This document shows positions 1 through 6,672 of a stretch of DNA of 64,000 nt, piece after piece. Under the pieces are notes generated by a model, which did no database searches, was not told where the DNA came from, and worked only from the letters and a program-made list of their open reading frames with translations. The DNA is from Amnibacterium setariae (GTDB taxonomy: Bacteria; Actinomycetota; Actinomycetes; Actinomycetales; Microbacteriaceae). The stretch lies in assembly GCF_003581425.1 (NCBI RefSeq), contig NZ_QXTG01000001.1, positions 186,001-250,000 of the forward strand, read 5' to 3'. Made by a program: the position numbers and the translations under genes. Numbering within the stretch: position 1 is the stretch's first letter; each line of letters starts with the position of its first letter.

Positions 1-585
1 ACGCTGAACTCGGACGACTACGTCGGCAAGCAGTACGCGACGGTGAAGAGCCAGCTCGAGGCGAAGGGCCTCGAGGTGGTGGGCGACGAGCAGGAGCCCA
101 CGGACTCCTCCACCTCCGGCCGGGTGACGAAGGTCACGCCGCTGAGCGTCCCGGCAGGCGGCACCGTCACCGTGACGTACTTCGGGCAGTCGAGCGCCCC
201 CTCGGCCCCGACGTCGGCGCCCAGCACCTCGAGCCGGACCGTCGCGAGCGGCCAGCAGTTCACCGTCTCCTGGTCGGCGTACTCCTGCGCGGCCGGCACC
301 GGCGGCTCCCTCTCGGGCTACACCGTGAAGCCCTCGGGCGCGGTCGCCAGCACGGACGAGATCCCGCTCGGCTCGGAGCGCAGCACCACCATCACGGCGG
401 CGACGCTCGCACCGGGCGCGAAGAACGGCACCATCACGGTCCGCTACTCCGCGAACTGCGGCGCGAACGAGACGCCGGACTCCCCGCCGCTCAAGGTGAC
501 CGTGACGGCGCCGCCGGCCCCGGCCTCCTCCGCCCCGCCGGCCTCGACCCCGGTCCCGACCGACACCGCGCCCGCCGGGCAGTGA
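1..585 (+). CDS. C-terminal part of a PASTA-domain Ser/Thr protein kinase (5' end outside window)
   Basis: The reading frame is open from base 1 to a TGA at 583-585. The first 60 or so residues form one PASTA domain (YVGKQYATVKSQLEAKGLEV and a following proline/glycine turn), the extracellular peptidoglycan- or lipid II-binding unit of actinobacterial kinases. A Ser/Pro/Thr linker follows, then a beta-rich segment with two cysteines (SAYSC and SANCG) that could form an Ig-like fold, and a Pro/Ala/Thr tail. No kinase catalytic motif lies inside the window. The stop overlaps the pknB start (GTGA), so the two are translationally coupled. In actinobacteria the gene before pknB is usually the PknA-type kinase of the cell-division/cell-wall cluster. 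That identity is inferred from position and the PASTA domain. Confidence 0.8.
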   Translation, partial: TLNSDDYVGKQYATVKSQLEAKGLEVVGDEQEPTDSSTSGRVTKVTPLSVPAGGTVTVTYFGQSSAPSAPTSAPSTSSRTVASGQQFTVSWSAYSCAAGTGGSLSGYTVKPSGAVASTDEIPLGSERSTTITAATLAPGAKNGTITVRYSANCGANETPDSPPLKVTVTAPPAPASSAPPASTPVPTDTAPAGQ

Positions 586-2378
586 ACGTGGACGAGACCG
601 CGCCGGCCGCCGCCGTCACGGGGCCGATCCTGGCCCTGACCGGCGGCGAGCGCCTGCTCGCCGGCCGGTACCGCGTCGAGCAGCACATCGGCCGCGGCGG
701 GATGGCGGAGGTGCACGTCGGCACCGACACCCGCCTCGGGCGCAAGGTCGCGATCAAGCTGCTGAAGTCGTCCCTCGCGAACGACCCGACCTTCCGCATG
801 CGGTTCCGGCAGGAGGCGCAGGCCGCCTCCCGGATGACCCACCCGACGATCGTCCGCGTCTTCGACGCGGGCGAGGAGACGGTGATCGAGTCCGGCGGCG
901 GCGAGGCCCAGCTGCCGTTCATCGTGATGGAGTTCGTCGACGGCAAGCTGCTGAAGGACCTCATCAAGGACGGCCCGATGACAGCGCAGGAGGCCGGCCA
1001 CATCATCGGCGGCATCCTCACGGCCCTCGAGTACTCGCACCGGGCCGGCGTCGTGCACCGCGACATCAAGCCCGGCAACGTCATGGTCACGCGGTCCGGC
1101 CAGATCAAGGTCATGGACTTCGGCATCGCCCGGGCGATCAGCGACTCGTCCGCGACCGTCGCCCAGACGAGCGTCATCCTCGGCACCGCGCAGTACTTCT
1201 CGCCCGAGCAGGCGAAGGGCGAGACGGTCGACTTCCGCAGCGACCTGTACTCGACCGGCGTCGTGCTGTTCGAGATGCTGACCGGCCGCGCGCCGTTCCG
1301 CGGGGACAGCCCCATCGCCGTGGCGTACCAGCACGTCTCCGAGCGCCCGGAGGTGCCCAGCCGCATCAACCCGGCGCTCACCGAGCAGATGGACGCCGTC
1401 GTCCTCCGCGCCCTCGAGAAGGACAAGAGCCGCCGGTACCAGTCCGCGGAGGAGTTCCGCGAGGACGTCGACGCGGTGCTCGCGGGGCGCACGCCCACGG
1501 CGCGCCTCCCCACCGCGGAGATCCACCAGGAGCTCTTCGGCGGCGCGGAGGAGACCGTCGACTCGACGGTCCGCCGCCTGGCCTTCGACGACCCCGGTCC
1601 CGCCAGCACCTCGAGCAAGCCGCCGGTCGCCTGGATCTGGGCGGGCGTCCTGGTCGTCGCCGCCATCGTGGTCGCCGTCGCGCTGTGGGTCGTGTCCCTC
1701 GCGACCGGCGGCTTCGGCGCGGACAACCGCACCGTGCCCGCCGACCTCGCGGGCTCGACGCAGACGAGCGCCGAGCACACCATCCGCGGCCTCGACCTGC
1801 GGCCGCTGCTGCACCAGGAGCCGAGCAGCTCCGTGCCGAAGGGCGTCGTCATCCGCGCCACACCGGCCGCGGGTACCGTCCTGACGAAGGGTCAGTCGGT
1901 CAGCCTCTGGGTCTCCACGGGGACGCCGCAGGCGACCGTGCCGACGCTCGCCGGGCTCACGCAGGACGCGGCGAAGCAGGCCGTCGCCCAGGCGGGGCTG
2001 AAGGTCGGCGACGTCACCTCCGACGAGTCGAAGGACGTGCCGGACGGCACCGTCATCTCCGCCTCGGAGCAGGCCGGCGCGAAGGTGGACGAGGGCACCT
2101 CCGTCGACCTGGTCGTCTCCAACGGCAAGGTGCAGCTGCCCGACCTGACGGGTCGCACGATCACCGACGCGCAGGCAGTGCTCAGCGGTCTCGGGCTCAG
2201 CGCCGACGTGCAGCAGGCCGAGAACTGCGGCGCGGCGGGCGACACGGTGGTCTACCAGGGCACGCAGGCCGGGCTCGTCGACCAGGGGTCGCAGGTCGTG
2301 CTGCAGCAGTGCTCCGGGAACTCCACGCCGGGTCAGGACCCGAGCGCGACGCCGACCCCCACGGCCCCGGTCGGCTGA
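582..2378 (+). CDS. pknB: PknB-type serine/threonine protein kinase with PASTA domains
   Basis: This is a 598-residue membrane kinase that phosphorylates cell-wall and division proteins in response to peptidoglycan fragments. Visible motifs are the glycine loop GRGGMAEVH (37-45), catalytic lysine in VAIK (K59), HRDIKPGN (from 159), DFGIA (from 179) and SPEQ (207-210). A single transmembrane segment spans about 349-371. Three PASTA repeats follow at about 383-446, 450-514 and 516-577, the last with a Cys pair. A Thr/Pro tail ends the protein. The GTG start at 582 overlaps the preceding stop, and the residues after it run straight into the kinase fold, so this start is preferred. The number of PASTA repeats (3) is at the short end for PknB. 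Confidence 0.95.
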   Translation: MNVDETAPAAAVTGPILALTGGERLLAGRYRVEQHIGRGGMAEVHVGTDTRLGRKVAIKLLKSSLANDPTFRMRFRQEAQAASRMTHPTIVRVFDAGEETVIESGGGEAQLPFIVMEFVDGKLLKDLIKDGPMTAQEAGHIIGGILTALEYSHRAGVVHRDIKPGNVMVTRSGQIKVMDFGIARAISDSSATVAQTSVILGTAQYFSPEQAKGETVDFRSDLYSTGVVLFEMLTGRAPFRGDSPIAVAYQHVSERPEVPSRINPALTEQMDAVVLRALEKDKSRRYQSAEEFREDVDAVLAGRTPTARLPTAEIHQELFGGAEETVDSTVRRLAFDDPGPASTSSKPPVAWIWAGVLVVAAIVVAVALWVVSLATGGFGADNRTVPADLAGSTQTSAEHTIRGLDLRPLLHQEPSSSVPKGVVIRATPAAGTVLTKGQSVSLWVSTGTPQATVPTLAGLTQDAAKQAVAQAGLKVGDVTSDESKDVPDGTVISASEQAGAKVDEGTSVDLVVSNGKVQLPDLTGRTITDAQAVLSGLGLSADVQQAENCGAAGDTVVYQGTQAGLVDQGSQVVLQQCSGNSTPGQDPSATPTPTAPVG

Positions 2379-2417
2379 GCCCCCGTCGGTCCAGCCGCCG
2401 CAGCGCGGCCGGCCCGG

Positions 2418-3053
2418 TCAGCCGGCCATCCGCGGGCCGAGCCCCTCCGCGCGCGCGACCGCGTCCTCGTCCCCGACGACGCGCAGCCAGTTCGCGAGCA
2501 TGCGGTGCCCGCCCTCGGTCATCACCGACTCGGGATGGAACTGCACGCCGTAGACCGGGGCCTCCCGGTGCTGCAGGCCCATGATCACGCCGCCCTCGGT
2601 GCGCGCGGTCACCGCGAGCTCCACGGGGACGGTGCCGTCGACGACGGCGAGCGAGTGGTAGCGGGTCGCGGTGAAGGTGTCGGGCACGCCCTCGAACAGC
2701 GCGCTGTCGTCGTGCACCACGCGCGAGGTCTTGCCGTGCATCAGCTCCTCGGCGTTCGTCACGACGCCGCCGAACGCCTCCGCGATCGCCTGGTGCCCGA
2801 GGCACACCCCGAGCAGCGGCACCCCCGCCGCGACGGCCGTGCGCACGATCGGGATCGAGACCCCCGCGTCGGACGGCTTGCCGGGGCCCGGTGACACGAG
2901 CACGCCGTCGTACTCGCGGATCCGGTCGGCGAGCTCGTCGACCGGCACGGTGTCGTTGCGCACGACGTCCGTCTCCGCGCCGAGCTGCCGGAGGTAGCCG
3001 TTCAGCGTGTACACGAAGCTGTCGTAGTTGTCGACGACGAGCACCCTGGTCAT
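2418..3053 (-). CDS. trpG: Class I glutamine amidotransferase, TrpG/PabA type
   Basis: This 211-residue amidotransferase subunit hydrolyses glutamine and passes ammonia to an anthranilate or aminodeoxychorismate synthase large subunit. The N-terminus VLVVDNYDSF, the oxyanion motif GPGKP (56-60), nucleophile GVCLGHQ (C84) and the catalytic pair in QFHPES (H173, E175) are all present. No trpE or pabB partner lies in the window. In actinobacteria a lone trpG-like gene next to pknB is common, and whether it serves tryptophan or folate is unclear. The ATG at 3053 is chosen because the family starts right at this beta strand. A -10-like TAGGAT on the minus strand (3066-3061) ends 7 nt before the ATG, which suggests a leaderless transcript. 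The gene converges with pknB and diverges from crgA. Confidence 0.9.
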   Translation of the reverse strand: MTRVLVVDNYDSFVYTLNGYLRQLGAETDVVRNDTVPVDELADRIREYDGVLVSPGPGKPSDAGVSIPIVRTAVAAGVPLLGVCLGHQAIAEAFGGVVTNAEELMHGKTSRVVHDDSALFEGVPDTFTATRYHSLAVVDGTVPVELAVTARTEGGVIMGLQHREAPVYGVQFHPESVMTEGGHRMLANWLRVVGDEDAVARAEGLGPRMAG

Positions 3054-3116
3054 CCCCGGAATCCTACGCAGCCGCAACCCCCGTCCGGCGCGGGTCCGCC
3101 CGGTACCATGTCGGCC

Positions 3117-3365
3117 ATGGCCCGCCTGAAGAGCTCGCCCGTCCGCCGCGAGGACCGACGGGCCGCCGGGGACGGCGCGAACCCGGTCTGGTTCAAGCCC
3201 CTGATGTTCGGCTTCATGCTGCTCGGCCTGCTGTGGATCGTCGTGTTCTACATCTCGGGCGGCACGCTGCCGATCCCGTTCCCCGCGGAGCAGTCCAGCT
3301 GGAACATCCTGATCGGCTTCGGCATCGCCTTCGTCGGGTTCCTCATGACCCTCGGGTGGCGCTGA
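3117..3365 (+). CDS. crgA: Cell division protein CrgA
   Basis: CrgA is a small membrane protein of the actinobacterial divisome that interacts with FtsZ and penicillin-binding proteins. The product (82 aa from 3117) has a basic N-terminus, the conserved PVWFKPLMFGFMLLGLLWIVVF first transmembrane segment region, a short GGTLPIP loop and a second transmembrane segment near the C-terminus. An in-frame ATG at 3108 would add three residues. I prefer 3117 because TACCAT at 3104-3109 looks like a -10 box, placing the transcript start at about 3116-3117 (leaderless). Position beside pknB/trpG matches other actinobacteria. Size and topology fit the family closely. Confidence 0.88.
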   Translation: MARLKSSPVRREDRRAAGDGANPVWFKPLMFGFMLLGLLWIVVFYISGGTLPIPFPAEQSSWNILIGFGIAFVGFLMTLGWR

Positions 3366-3403
3366 CCCCCGTCCGGAGGCGACCCGATCGCGGGCTTGCG
3401 GAA

Positions 3404-3448
3404 GCACAGCCCTGTGATTCTCCACACGGTGCACAAGCCTGTGGATAA
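3404..3448. promoter_or_regulatory. DnaA-box-like cluster between crgA and the rhomboid gene
   Basis: The stretch holds a perfect DnaA box on the minus strand (TTATCCACA, complement of 3440-3448), a one-mismatch box on the plus strand (TTCTCCACA, 3418-3426) and an inverted repeat CACAG-CC-CTGTG (3404-3415). It lies about 19 kb from oriC, between the 3' ends of two convergent genes. Binding by DnaA is inferred only. Confidence 0.45.
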
Positions 3449-3484
3449 CTCCGTGGACGGCCCGTGGAGGAGCCGTGGAGTGCT

Positions 3485-3538
3485 GGGGGATCAGACCAGG
3501 GCGGGGGATCAGACCAGGGCGGGGGATCAGACCAGGGC
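3485..3538. repeat. Three perfect tandem copies of an 18-bp unit
   Basis: Units at 3485-3502, 3503-3520 and 3521-3538 are identical (GGGGGATCAGACCAGGGC). The third copy contains the last codons and stop of the minus-strand rhomboid gene; the other two lie just after it and repeat the same stop triplet. The unit length is a multiple of three. Confidence 0.95.
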
Positions 3539-4255
3539 GGCCGGTGCCAGGGCGAGCACGAGCAGCACCGCGGTGATGACGCCCGCGCCGGCCCACGCGC
3601 GGCGGTCGCGGCGCGGCCCGCGGTTCGAGACGAACAGCCAGCCGGTCACGGCGCCGACCACCAGCCCGCCGACGTGCGCCTGCCAGGCGATGCCCGGCAC
3701 CACGAAGCCCAGGGCGAGGTTGATGGCGATCAGCAGGAGCAGGGTGCGGACGTCGACGCCGAGCCGGCGCTGCACCGCGGCGACCGCGCCGAGCACCGCG
3801 AAGACCGCGCCCGACGCGCCGTAGACGAGCGTGTCGGGCCGCATGAGCCCGACGAGGGAGGCGGAGAGCACGCCGACCGAGCCGCCGAGCGCGCCGAGGA
3901 CGTAGATGGTGATCAGCCGTCGGGCGCCGATGACGCCCTCGAGCGGACGGCCGAACGACACCAGCGCGATCATGTTGAACGCGATGTGGGTGATGCCGAT
4001 CAGCGACCCGGGGATCGAGATCGGCTGGTGGATCAGCGCCGACGTCAGCATCCGCCACGGCTCGAACGCGATGCCGGTCGACGGCAGCGAGTAGGCCGGC
4101 GCGTAGGCGAGCAGCAGCTCGAGCACGCCGCCCGACAGCAGCTGCACGACGTACGCGGCGACCGTGACCGCCGCGATCCAGCCGGTGGCGGTGCGCGGGC
4201 GGTACCGCGCGGACCGCCGCCAGTACCGGCGGAGATCGGCGCGGACGTCGCTCAT
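3527..4255 (-). CDS. Rhomboid family intramembrane serine protease
   Basis: This 242-residue polytopic membrane protein should cleave substrates within the membrane. The rhomboid signatures are present in order: HIAFNM in the second core helix (H90, N94), GASG nucleophile motif (S148) and AHVGG with the catalytic histidine (H194). The soluble N-terminal 22 residues are Arg-rich and cytoplasmic. About seven hydrophobic helices can be drawn, consistent with a 6+1 topology, so the last helix (about 222-241) is the extra one. The start ATG at 4255 lies 4 bp after the cyclophilin stop, so the two are probably cotranscribed. The C-terminal codons lie in the last of three 18-bp tandem repeats. Substrates cannot be guessed. 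Confidence 0.9.
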   Translation of the reverse strand: MSDVRADLRRYWRRSARYRPRTATGWIAAVTVAAYVVQLLSGGVLELLLAYAPAYSLPSTGIAFEPWRMLTSALIHQPISIPGSLIGITHIAFNMIALVSFGRPLEGVIGARRLITIYVLGALGGSVGVLSASLVGLMRPDTLVYGASGAVFAVLGAVAAVQRRLGVDVRTLLLLIAINLALGFVVPGIAWQAHVGGLVVGAVTGWLFVSNRGPRRDRRAWAGAGVITAVLLVLALAPAALV

Positions 4256-4259
4256 CGGA

Positions 4260-4802
4260 TCAGGTGCGCTGCTGGACGTCGACGCTCGACAGCACCTGCT
4301 GCTCGAGCGGCCGGTCAGCGCGGTCCGTCGGCACCGAGCCGAGCTTGTCGACGACGTCGCGCGAGGCCTGGTCCGCGACCACGCCGAAGATCGTGTGCGC
4401 GCCCTGCAGCCACGGCGTCGGCGCGGTGGTGATGAAGAACTGCGAGCCGTTGGTGCCGCGGCCGCCCCGCTTGCCGGCGTTGGCCATGGCGAGCACGTAG
4501 GGCTTCGTGAAGTCGAGGTCCGGCGCGATCTCGTCGTCGAACTCGTATCCGGGACCGCCGGTGCCGTTCCCGATCGGGTCGCCGCCCTGGATCATGAAGT
4601 TCGGGATGATCCGGTGGAAGACGAGGTCCTTGTAGAGGGGACCGGTCTCCTCCTGGCCCGTCTGCGGGTTGCGCCACGTCTGCTCGCCGGTCGCGAGACC
4701 GATGAAGTTCCGCACGGTCTTGGGCGCGTGCAGGCCGAACAGGTCGACGGTGATGTCCCCCTGCGTGGTGTGGAGGACGGCGGTCGCGGTGACGTCGGGC
4801 AT
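4260..4802 (-). CDS. ppiA: Peptidyl-prolyl cis-trans isomerase, cyclophilin type
   Basis: This 180-residue cytoplasmic protein (no signal peptide) is a cyclophilin that catalyses prolyl isomerisation during protein folding. The active-site segment FHRIIPNFMIQGGDP (R64, F69, Q72), GPGYEFDDE, the NGSQFFIT core and a C-terminal HTIFG-containing segment are all present. Length matches the single-domain actinobacterial PpiA. It starts an apparent operon with the rhomboid protease. A CAGACT hexamer on the minus strand ends 6 nt before the ATG, again compatible with a leaderless start. The assignment to family is firm. Confidence 0.93.
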   Translation of the reverse strand: MPDVTATAVLHTTQGDITVDLFGLHAPKTVRNFIGLATGEQTWRNPQTGQEETGPLYKDLVFHRIIPNFMIQGGDPIGNGTGGPGYEFDDEIAPDLDFTKPYVLAMANAGKRGGRGTNGSQFFITTAPTPWLQGAHTIFGVVADQASRDVVDKLGSVPTDRADRPLEQQVLSSVDVQQRT

Positions 4803-4997
4803 GCCGCCAGTCTGGCATCGACGCGCCGATGCGCTGCTCCGGTGCGCGCGCTCCTCAGGCGGATCCGAGGCCGCGCAGAGGATCGGCCGACCCTTCGCCG
4901 ACTTTCAGGTCGCATGCAGCGCACTCGATGCGAGGATGGCTCGCACCGCGTCGACGTGATCGTCGGCGTGCCACCGACGACGCCGAGGAGCGCAACG

Positions 4998-5654
4998 ATG
5001 GTCTCGCAGAAGAAGCAGGTGAAGCGGTTGAAGAAGGACGCGCAGCGTCTCTGGAGCGACCAGCAGGCGCTGTTGACGCGGGCGAACTCCGTCGGTCGGG
5101 ACGCCCTGCCGCACGTGCAGCGGTTCGCCAAGGACAACCTCGACGGCTTCGTGCCCGGCGCGCGCACGGCCGTCGTCGAGAAGGTCGCCCCCGCGGTGAC
5201 GAAGGCGGGCAAGGCCGCAGGCACCTACGCCGCCTCCACGGCGAAGGACGGCTTCACCGGCGTGCTCGCGCCCGCCGTGACGAGCGCCGCGGCCGCGGCG
5301 GTCGCGCTGGCGGAGGAGGCGGGCAGCCGCCTCGGCCTGTCCGACGGCGTCGTCAAGCAGGGCGACAAACTGACGAAGGGGCTCGACGTCGCGACCAAGG
5401 CCGGTCACAAGGCGGGTGCCAAGGGCGGCGCCAAGCTGCGCGCCGCGGCGAAGGCGGGCGGCGCAGCCGCGAAGCACGGCGCGAAGGCCGCCAAGGGCGA
5501 GAAGGGCGGCGTCGGCTTCGGCGGCACGCTCGGCATCCTGCTCGGCGTGGGGATCGTCGCGGGCATCGCCTACGCGGTCTGGCAGACCCTGCGGGCGGAC
5601 GACGACCTGTGGGTCGCGGACGAGGACCCGGAGACCACGAGCGGCACGAACTGA
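4998..5654 (+). CDS. Ala/Lys-rich single-pass membrane protein of unknown function
   Basis: I do not recognise this 218-residue protein. The N-terminus is a basic amphipathic helix (KKQVKRLKKDAQRL). The middle is dominated by Ala, Lys and Gly, with repeated KAG, KAA and KGG steps about residues 120-170 that resemble histone H1-like or elongated helical segments. A glycine-rich transmembrane helix follows near residues 172-194, then a short acidic tail (RADDDLWVADEDPETT). The charge layout (basic then acidic after the helix) suggests the long basic part stays in the cytoplasm and could touch nucleic acid or the membrane surface. A GAGGAG motif precedes the ATG at 4998. It is monocistronic, ending at a strong hairpin terminator. 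Confidence 0.7.
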   Translation: MVSQKKQVKRLKKDAQRLWSDQQALLTRANSVGRDALPHVQRFAKDNLDGFVPGARTAVVEKVAPAVTKAGKAAGTYAASTAKDGFTGVLAPAVTSAAAAAVALAEEAGSRLGLSDGVVKQGDKLTKGLDVATKAGHKAGAKGGAKLRAAAKAGGAAAKHGAKAAKGEKGGVGFGGTLGILLGVGIVAGIAYAVWQTLRADDDLWVADEDPETTSGTN

Positions 5655-5669
5655 CCCGTCCCGCTCGAC

Positions 5670-5705
5670 ACGGAGGGGACCCGCCGGACGGCGGGTCCCC
5701 TCCGT
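5670..5705. terminator. Bidirectional hairpin terminator
   Basis: A perfect 16-bp stem (5670-5685 with 5690-5705) encloses a GGAC loop. It lies 15 bp after the plus-strand gene ending at 5654 and 4 bp before the minus-strand lysR stop, so it can serve both. Confidence 0.85.
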
Positions 5706-5709
5706 CGTC

Positions 5710-6588
5710 TCAGGCCGCGGCCTCCTCGAGCGCCCGGCGCAGCGCGACGACGGCGGGACGGTCCGCGCCGGACGTCCTGGCGGCCGTGAAGATCCGCCGC
5801 TCGGGCGAGCCCGGCGGCAGGACCGGGCGGCCGGGCGCGGTCCGGCCGCTCCAGACGAGGTCGGGCAGCATCGCGACCGCGTGCCCCGACTCGACGAGCC
5901 GCATGTGCACCTCGAGGTCCGCGGACTCGTAGCGCACGTCGGGCTCGAACCCCGCGAGCCGGCACTGCTGCTCCGCCCAGTGGCGCGAGGCCGCGCCCCG
6001 GGGCTCCAGCACCCAGGCCGCATCGGCGGCGTCCGCGAGGGACTCGACCCGCGACGCGACCGGCACGAGCAGCCGGAGCGGGTCCTGCACGAGCGGCCGC
6101 CGGTCGAGCCCGTCGTGCCGAGCGGTCGCGTGGCCCGGATACTCCTCCGCCACCACCAGGTCGAAGTCCCGCGTCGCGGTCCGCTGCAGCGCGGCCTCCG
6201 GCTCGTGCTGGACCACCTCCACGCGGACGCCGGGGTGCTCCCGCGCCATCGTCGTCAGGGTCGCGGGCAGCAGCGCGATCGCCGCGGACTGGAAGATGGC
6301 GAGCCGCACGGTGCCCGCCACCGCCGTCGTCCGCGCCGCGATCTCGGACTCGGCGCGCTCGAGCAGCGCGAGCACCTCGCCCGCGCGGTCGGCGAGCGCC
6401 TGCGCCTCCGGCGTCAGCGCCACGCGACGGCCGGACGGCACGAGCAGCGGCACGCCCACCTCCTGCTCGAGCAGCGCGAGCTGCTGCGACACGGAGGAGG
6501 GGCTGAAGTGCAGGGCGGCCGCGACCTCCGCCAGCGTGCCGCGGTCCGCCAGCTCCTTGAGCAGGCGGAGTCGGCGGACGTCGTACAT
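5710..6588 (-). CDS. LysR-family transcriptional regulator, divergent from putA
   Basis: This 292-residue protein has an N-terminal winged helix-turn-helix of LysR type (VRRLRLLKELADRGTLAEVA and SPSSVSQQLALLEQEVGVPLL, residues 4-50), followed by the two-lobed effector-binding domain starting near residue 90. It is transcribed away from putA across an 84-bp gap with a perfect dyad, the usual arrangement when a LysR regulator controls its neighbour. Proline or a proline metabolite as effector is inferred from context only. The ATG at 6588 directly starts the HTH. Length is normal for the family. Confidence 0.9.
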   Translation of the reverse strand: MYDVRRLRLLKELADRGTLAEVAAALHFSPSSVSQQLALLEQEVGVPLLVPSGRRVALTPEAQALADRAGEVLALLERAESEIAARTTAVAGTVRLAIFQSAAIALLPATLTTMAREHPGVRVEVVQHEPEAALQRTATRDFDLVVAEEYPGHATARHDGLDRRPLVQDPLRLLVPVASRVESLADAADAAWVLEPRGAASRHWAEQQCRLAGFEPDVRYESADLEVHMRLVESGHAVAMLPDLVWSGRTAPGRPVLPPGSPERRIFTAARTSGADRPAVVALRRALEEAAA

Positions 6589-6623
6589 CGCGGAGCACCC
6601 TTCGGTCGAGCTGAACGATACTC

Positions 6624-6638
6624 GTGACGAATCGTCAC
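6624..6638. promoter_or_regulatory. Candidate LysR operator between lysR and putA
   Basis: The bases form a perfect 15-bp dyad GTGACGA-A-TCGTCAC in the 84-bp gap between the divergent genes. An outer ACGAT/ATCGT pair (6615-6619, 6631-6635) overlaps it. Confidence 0.5.
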
Positions 6639-6660
6639 CGATCCCGATGCGTCGTCGTCC

Positions 6661-6666
6661 GATACT
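6661..6666 (+). promoter_or_regulatory. putA -10 box, leaderless start
   Basis: GATACT ends 6 nt before the putA ATG at 6673, so transcription would start at the A of the start codon. No Shine-Dalgarno sequence precedes the ATG. Confidence 0.4.
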
Positions 6667-6672
6667 GCACGG

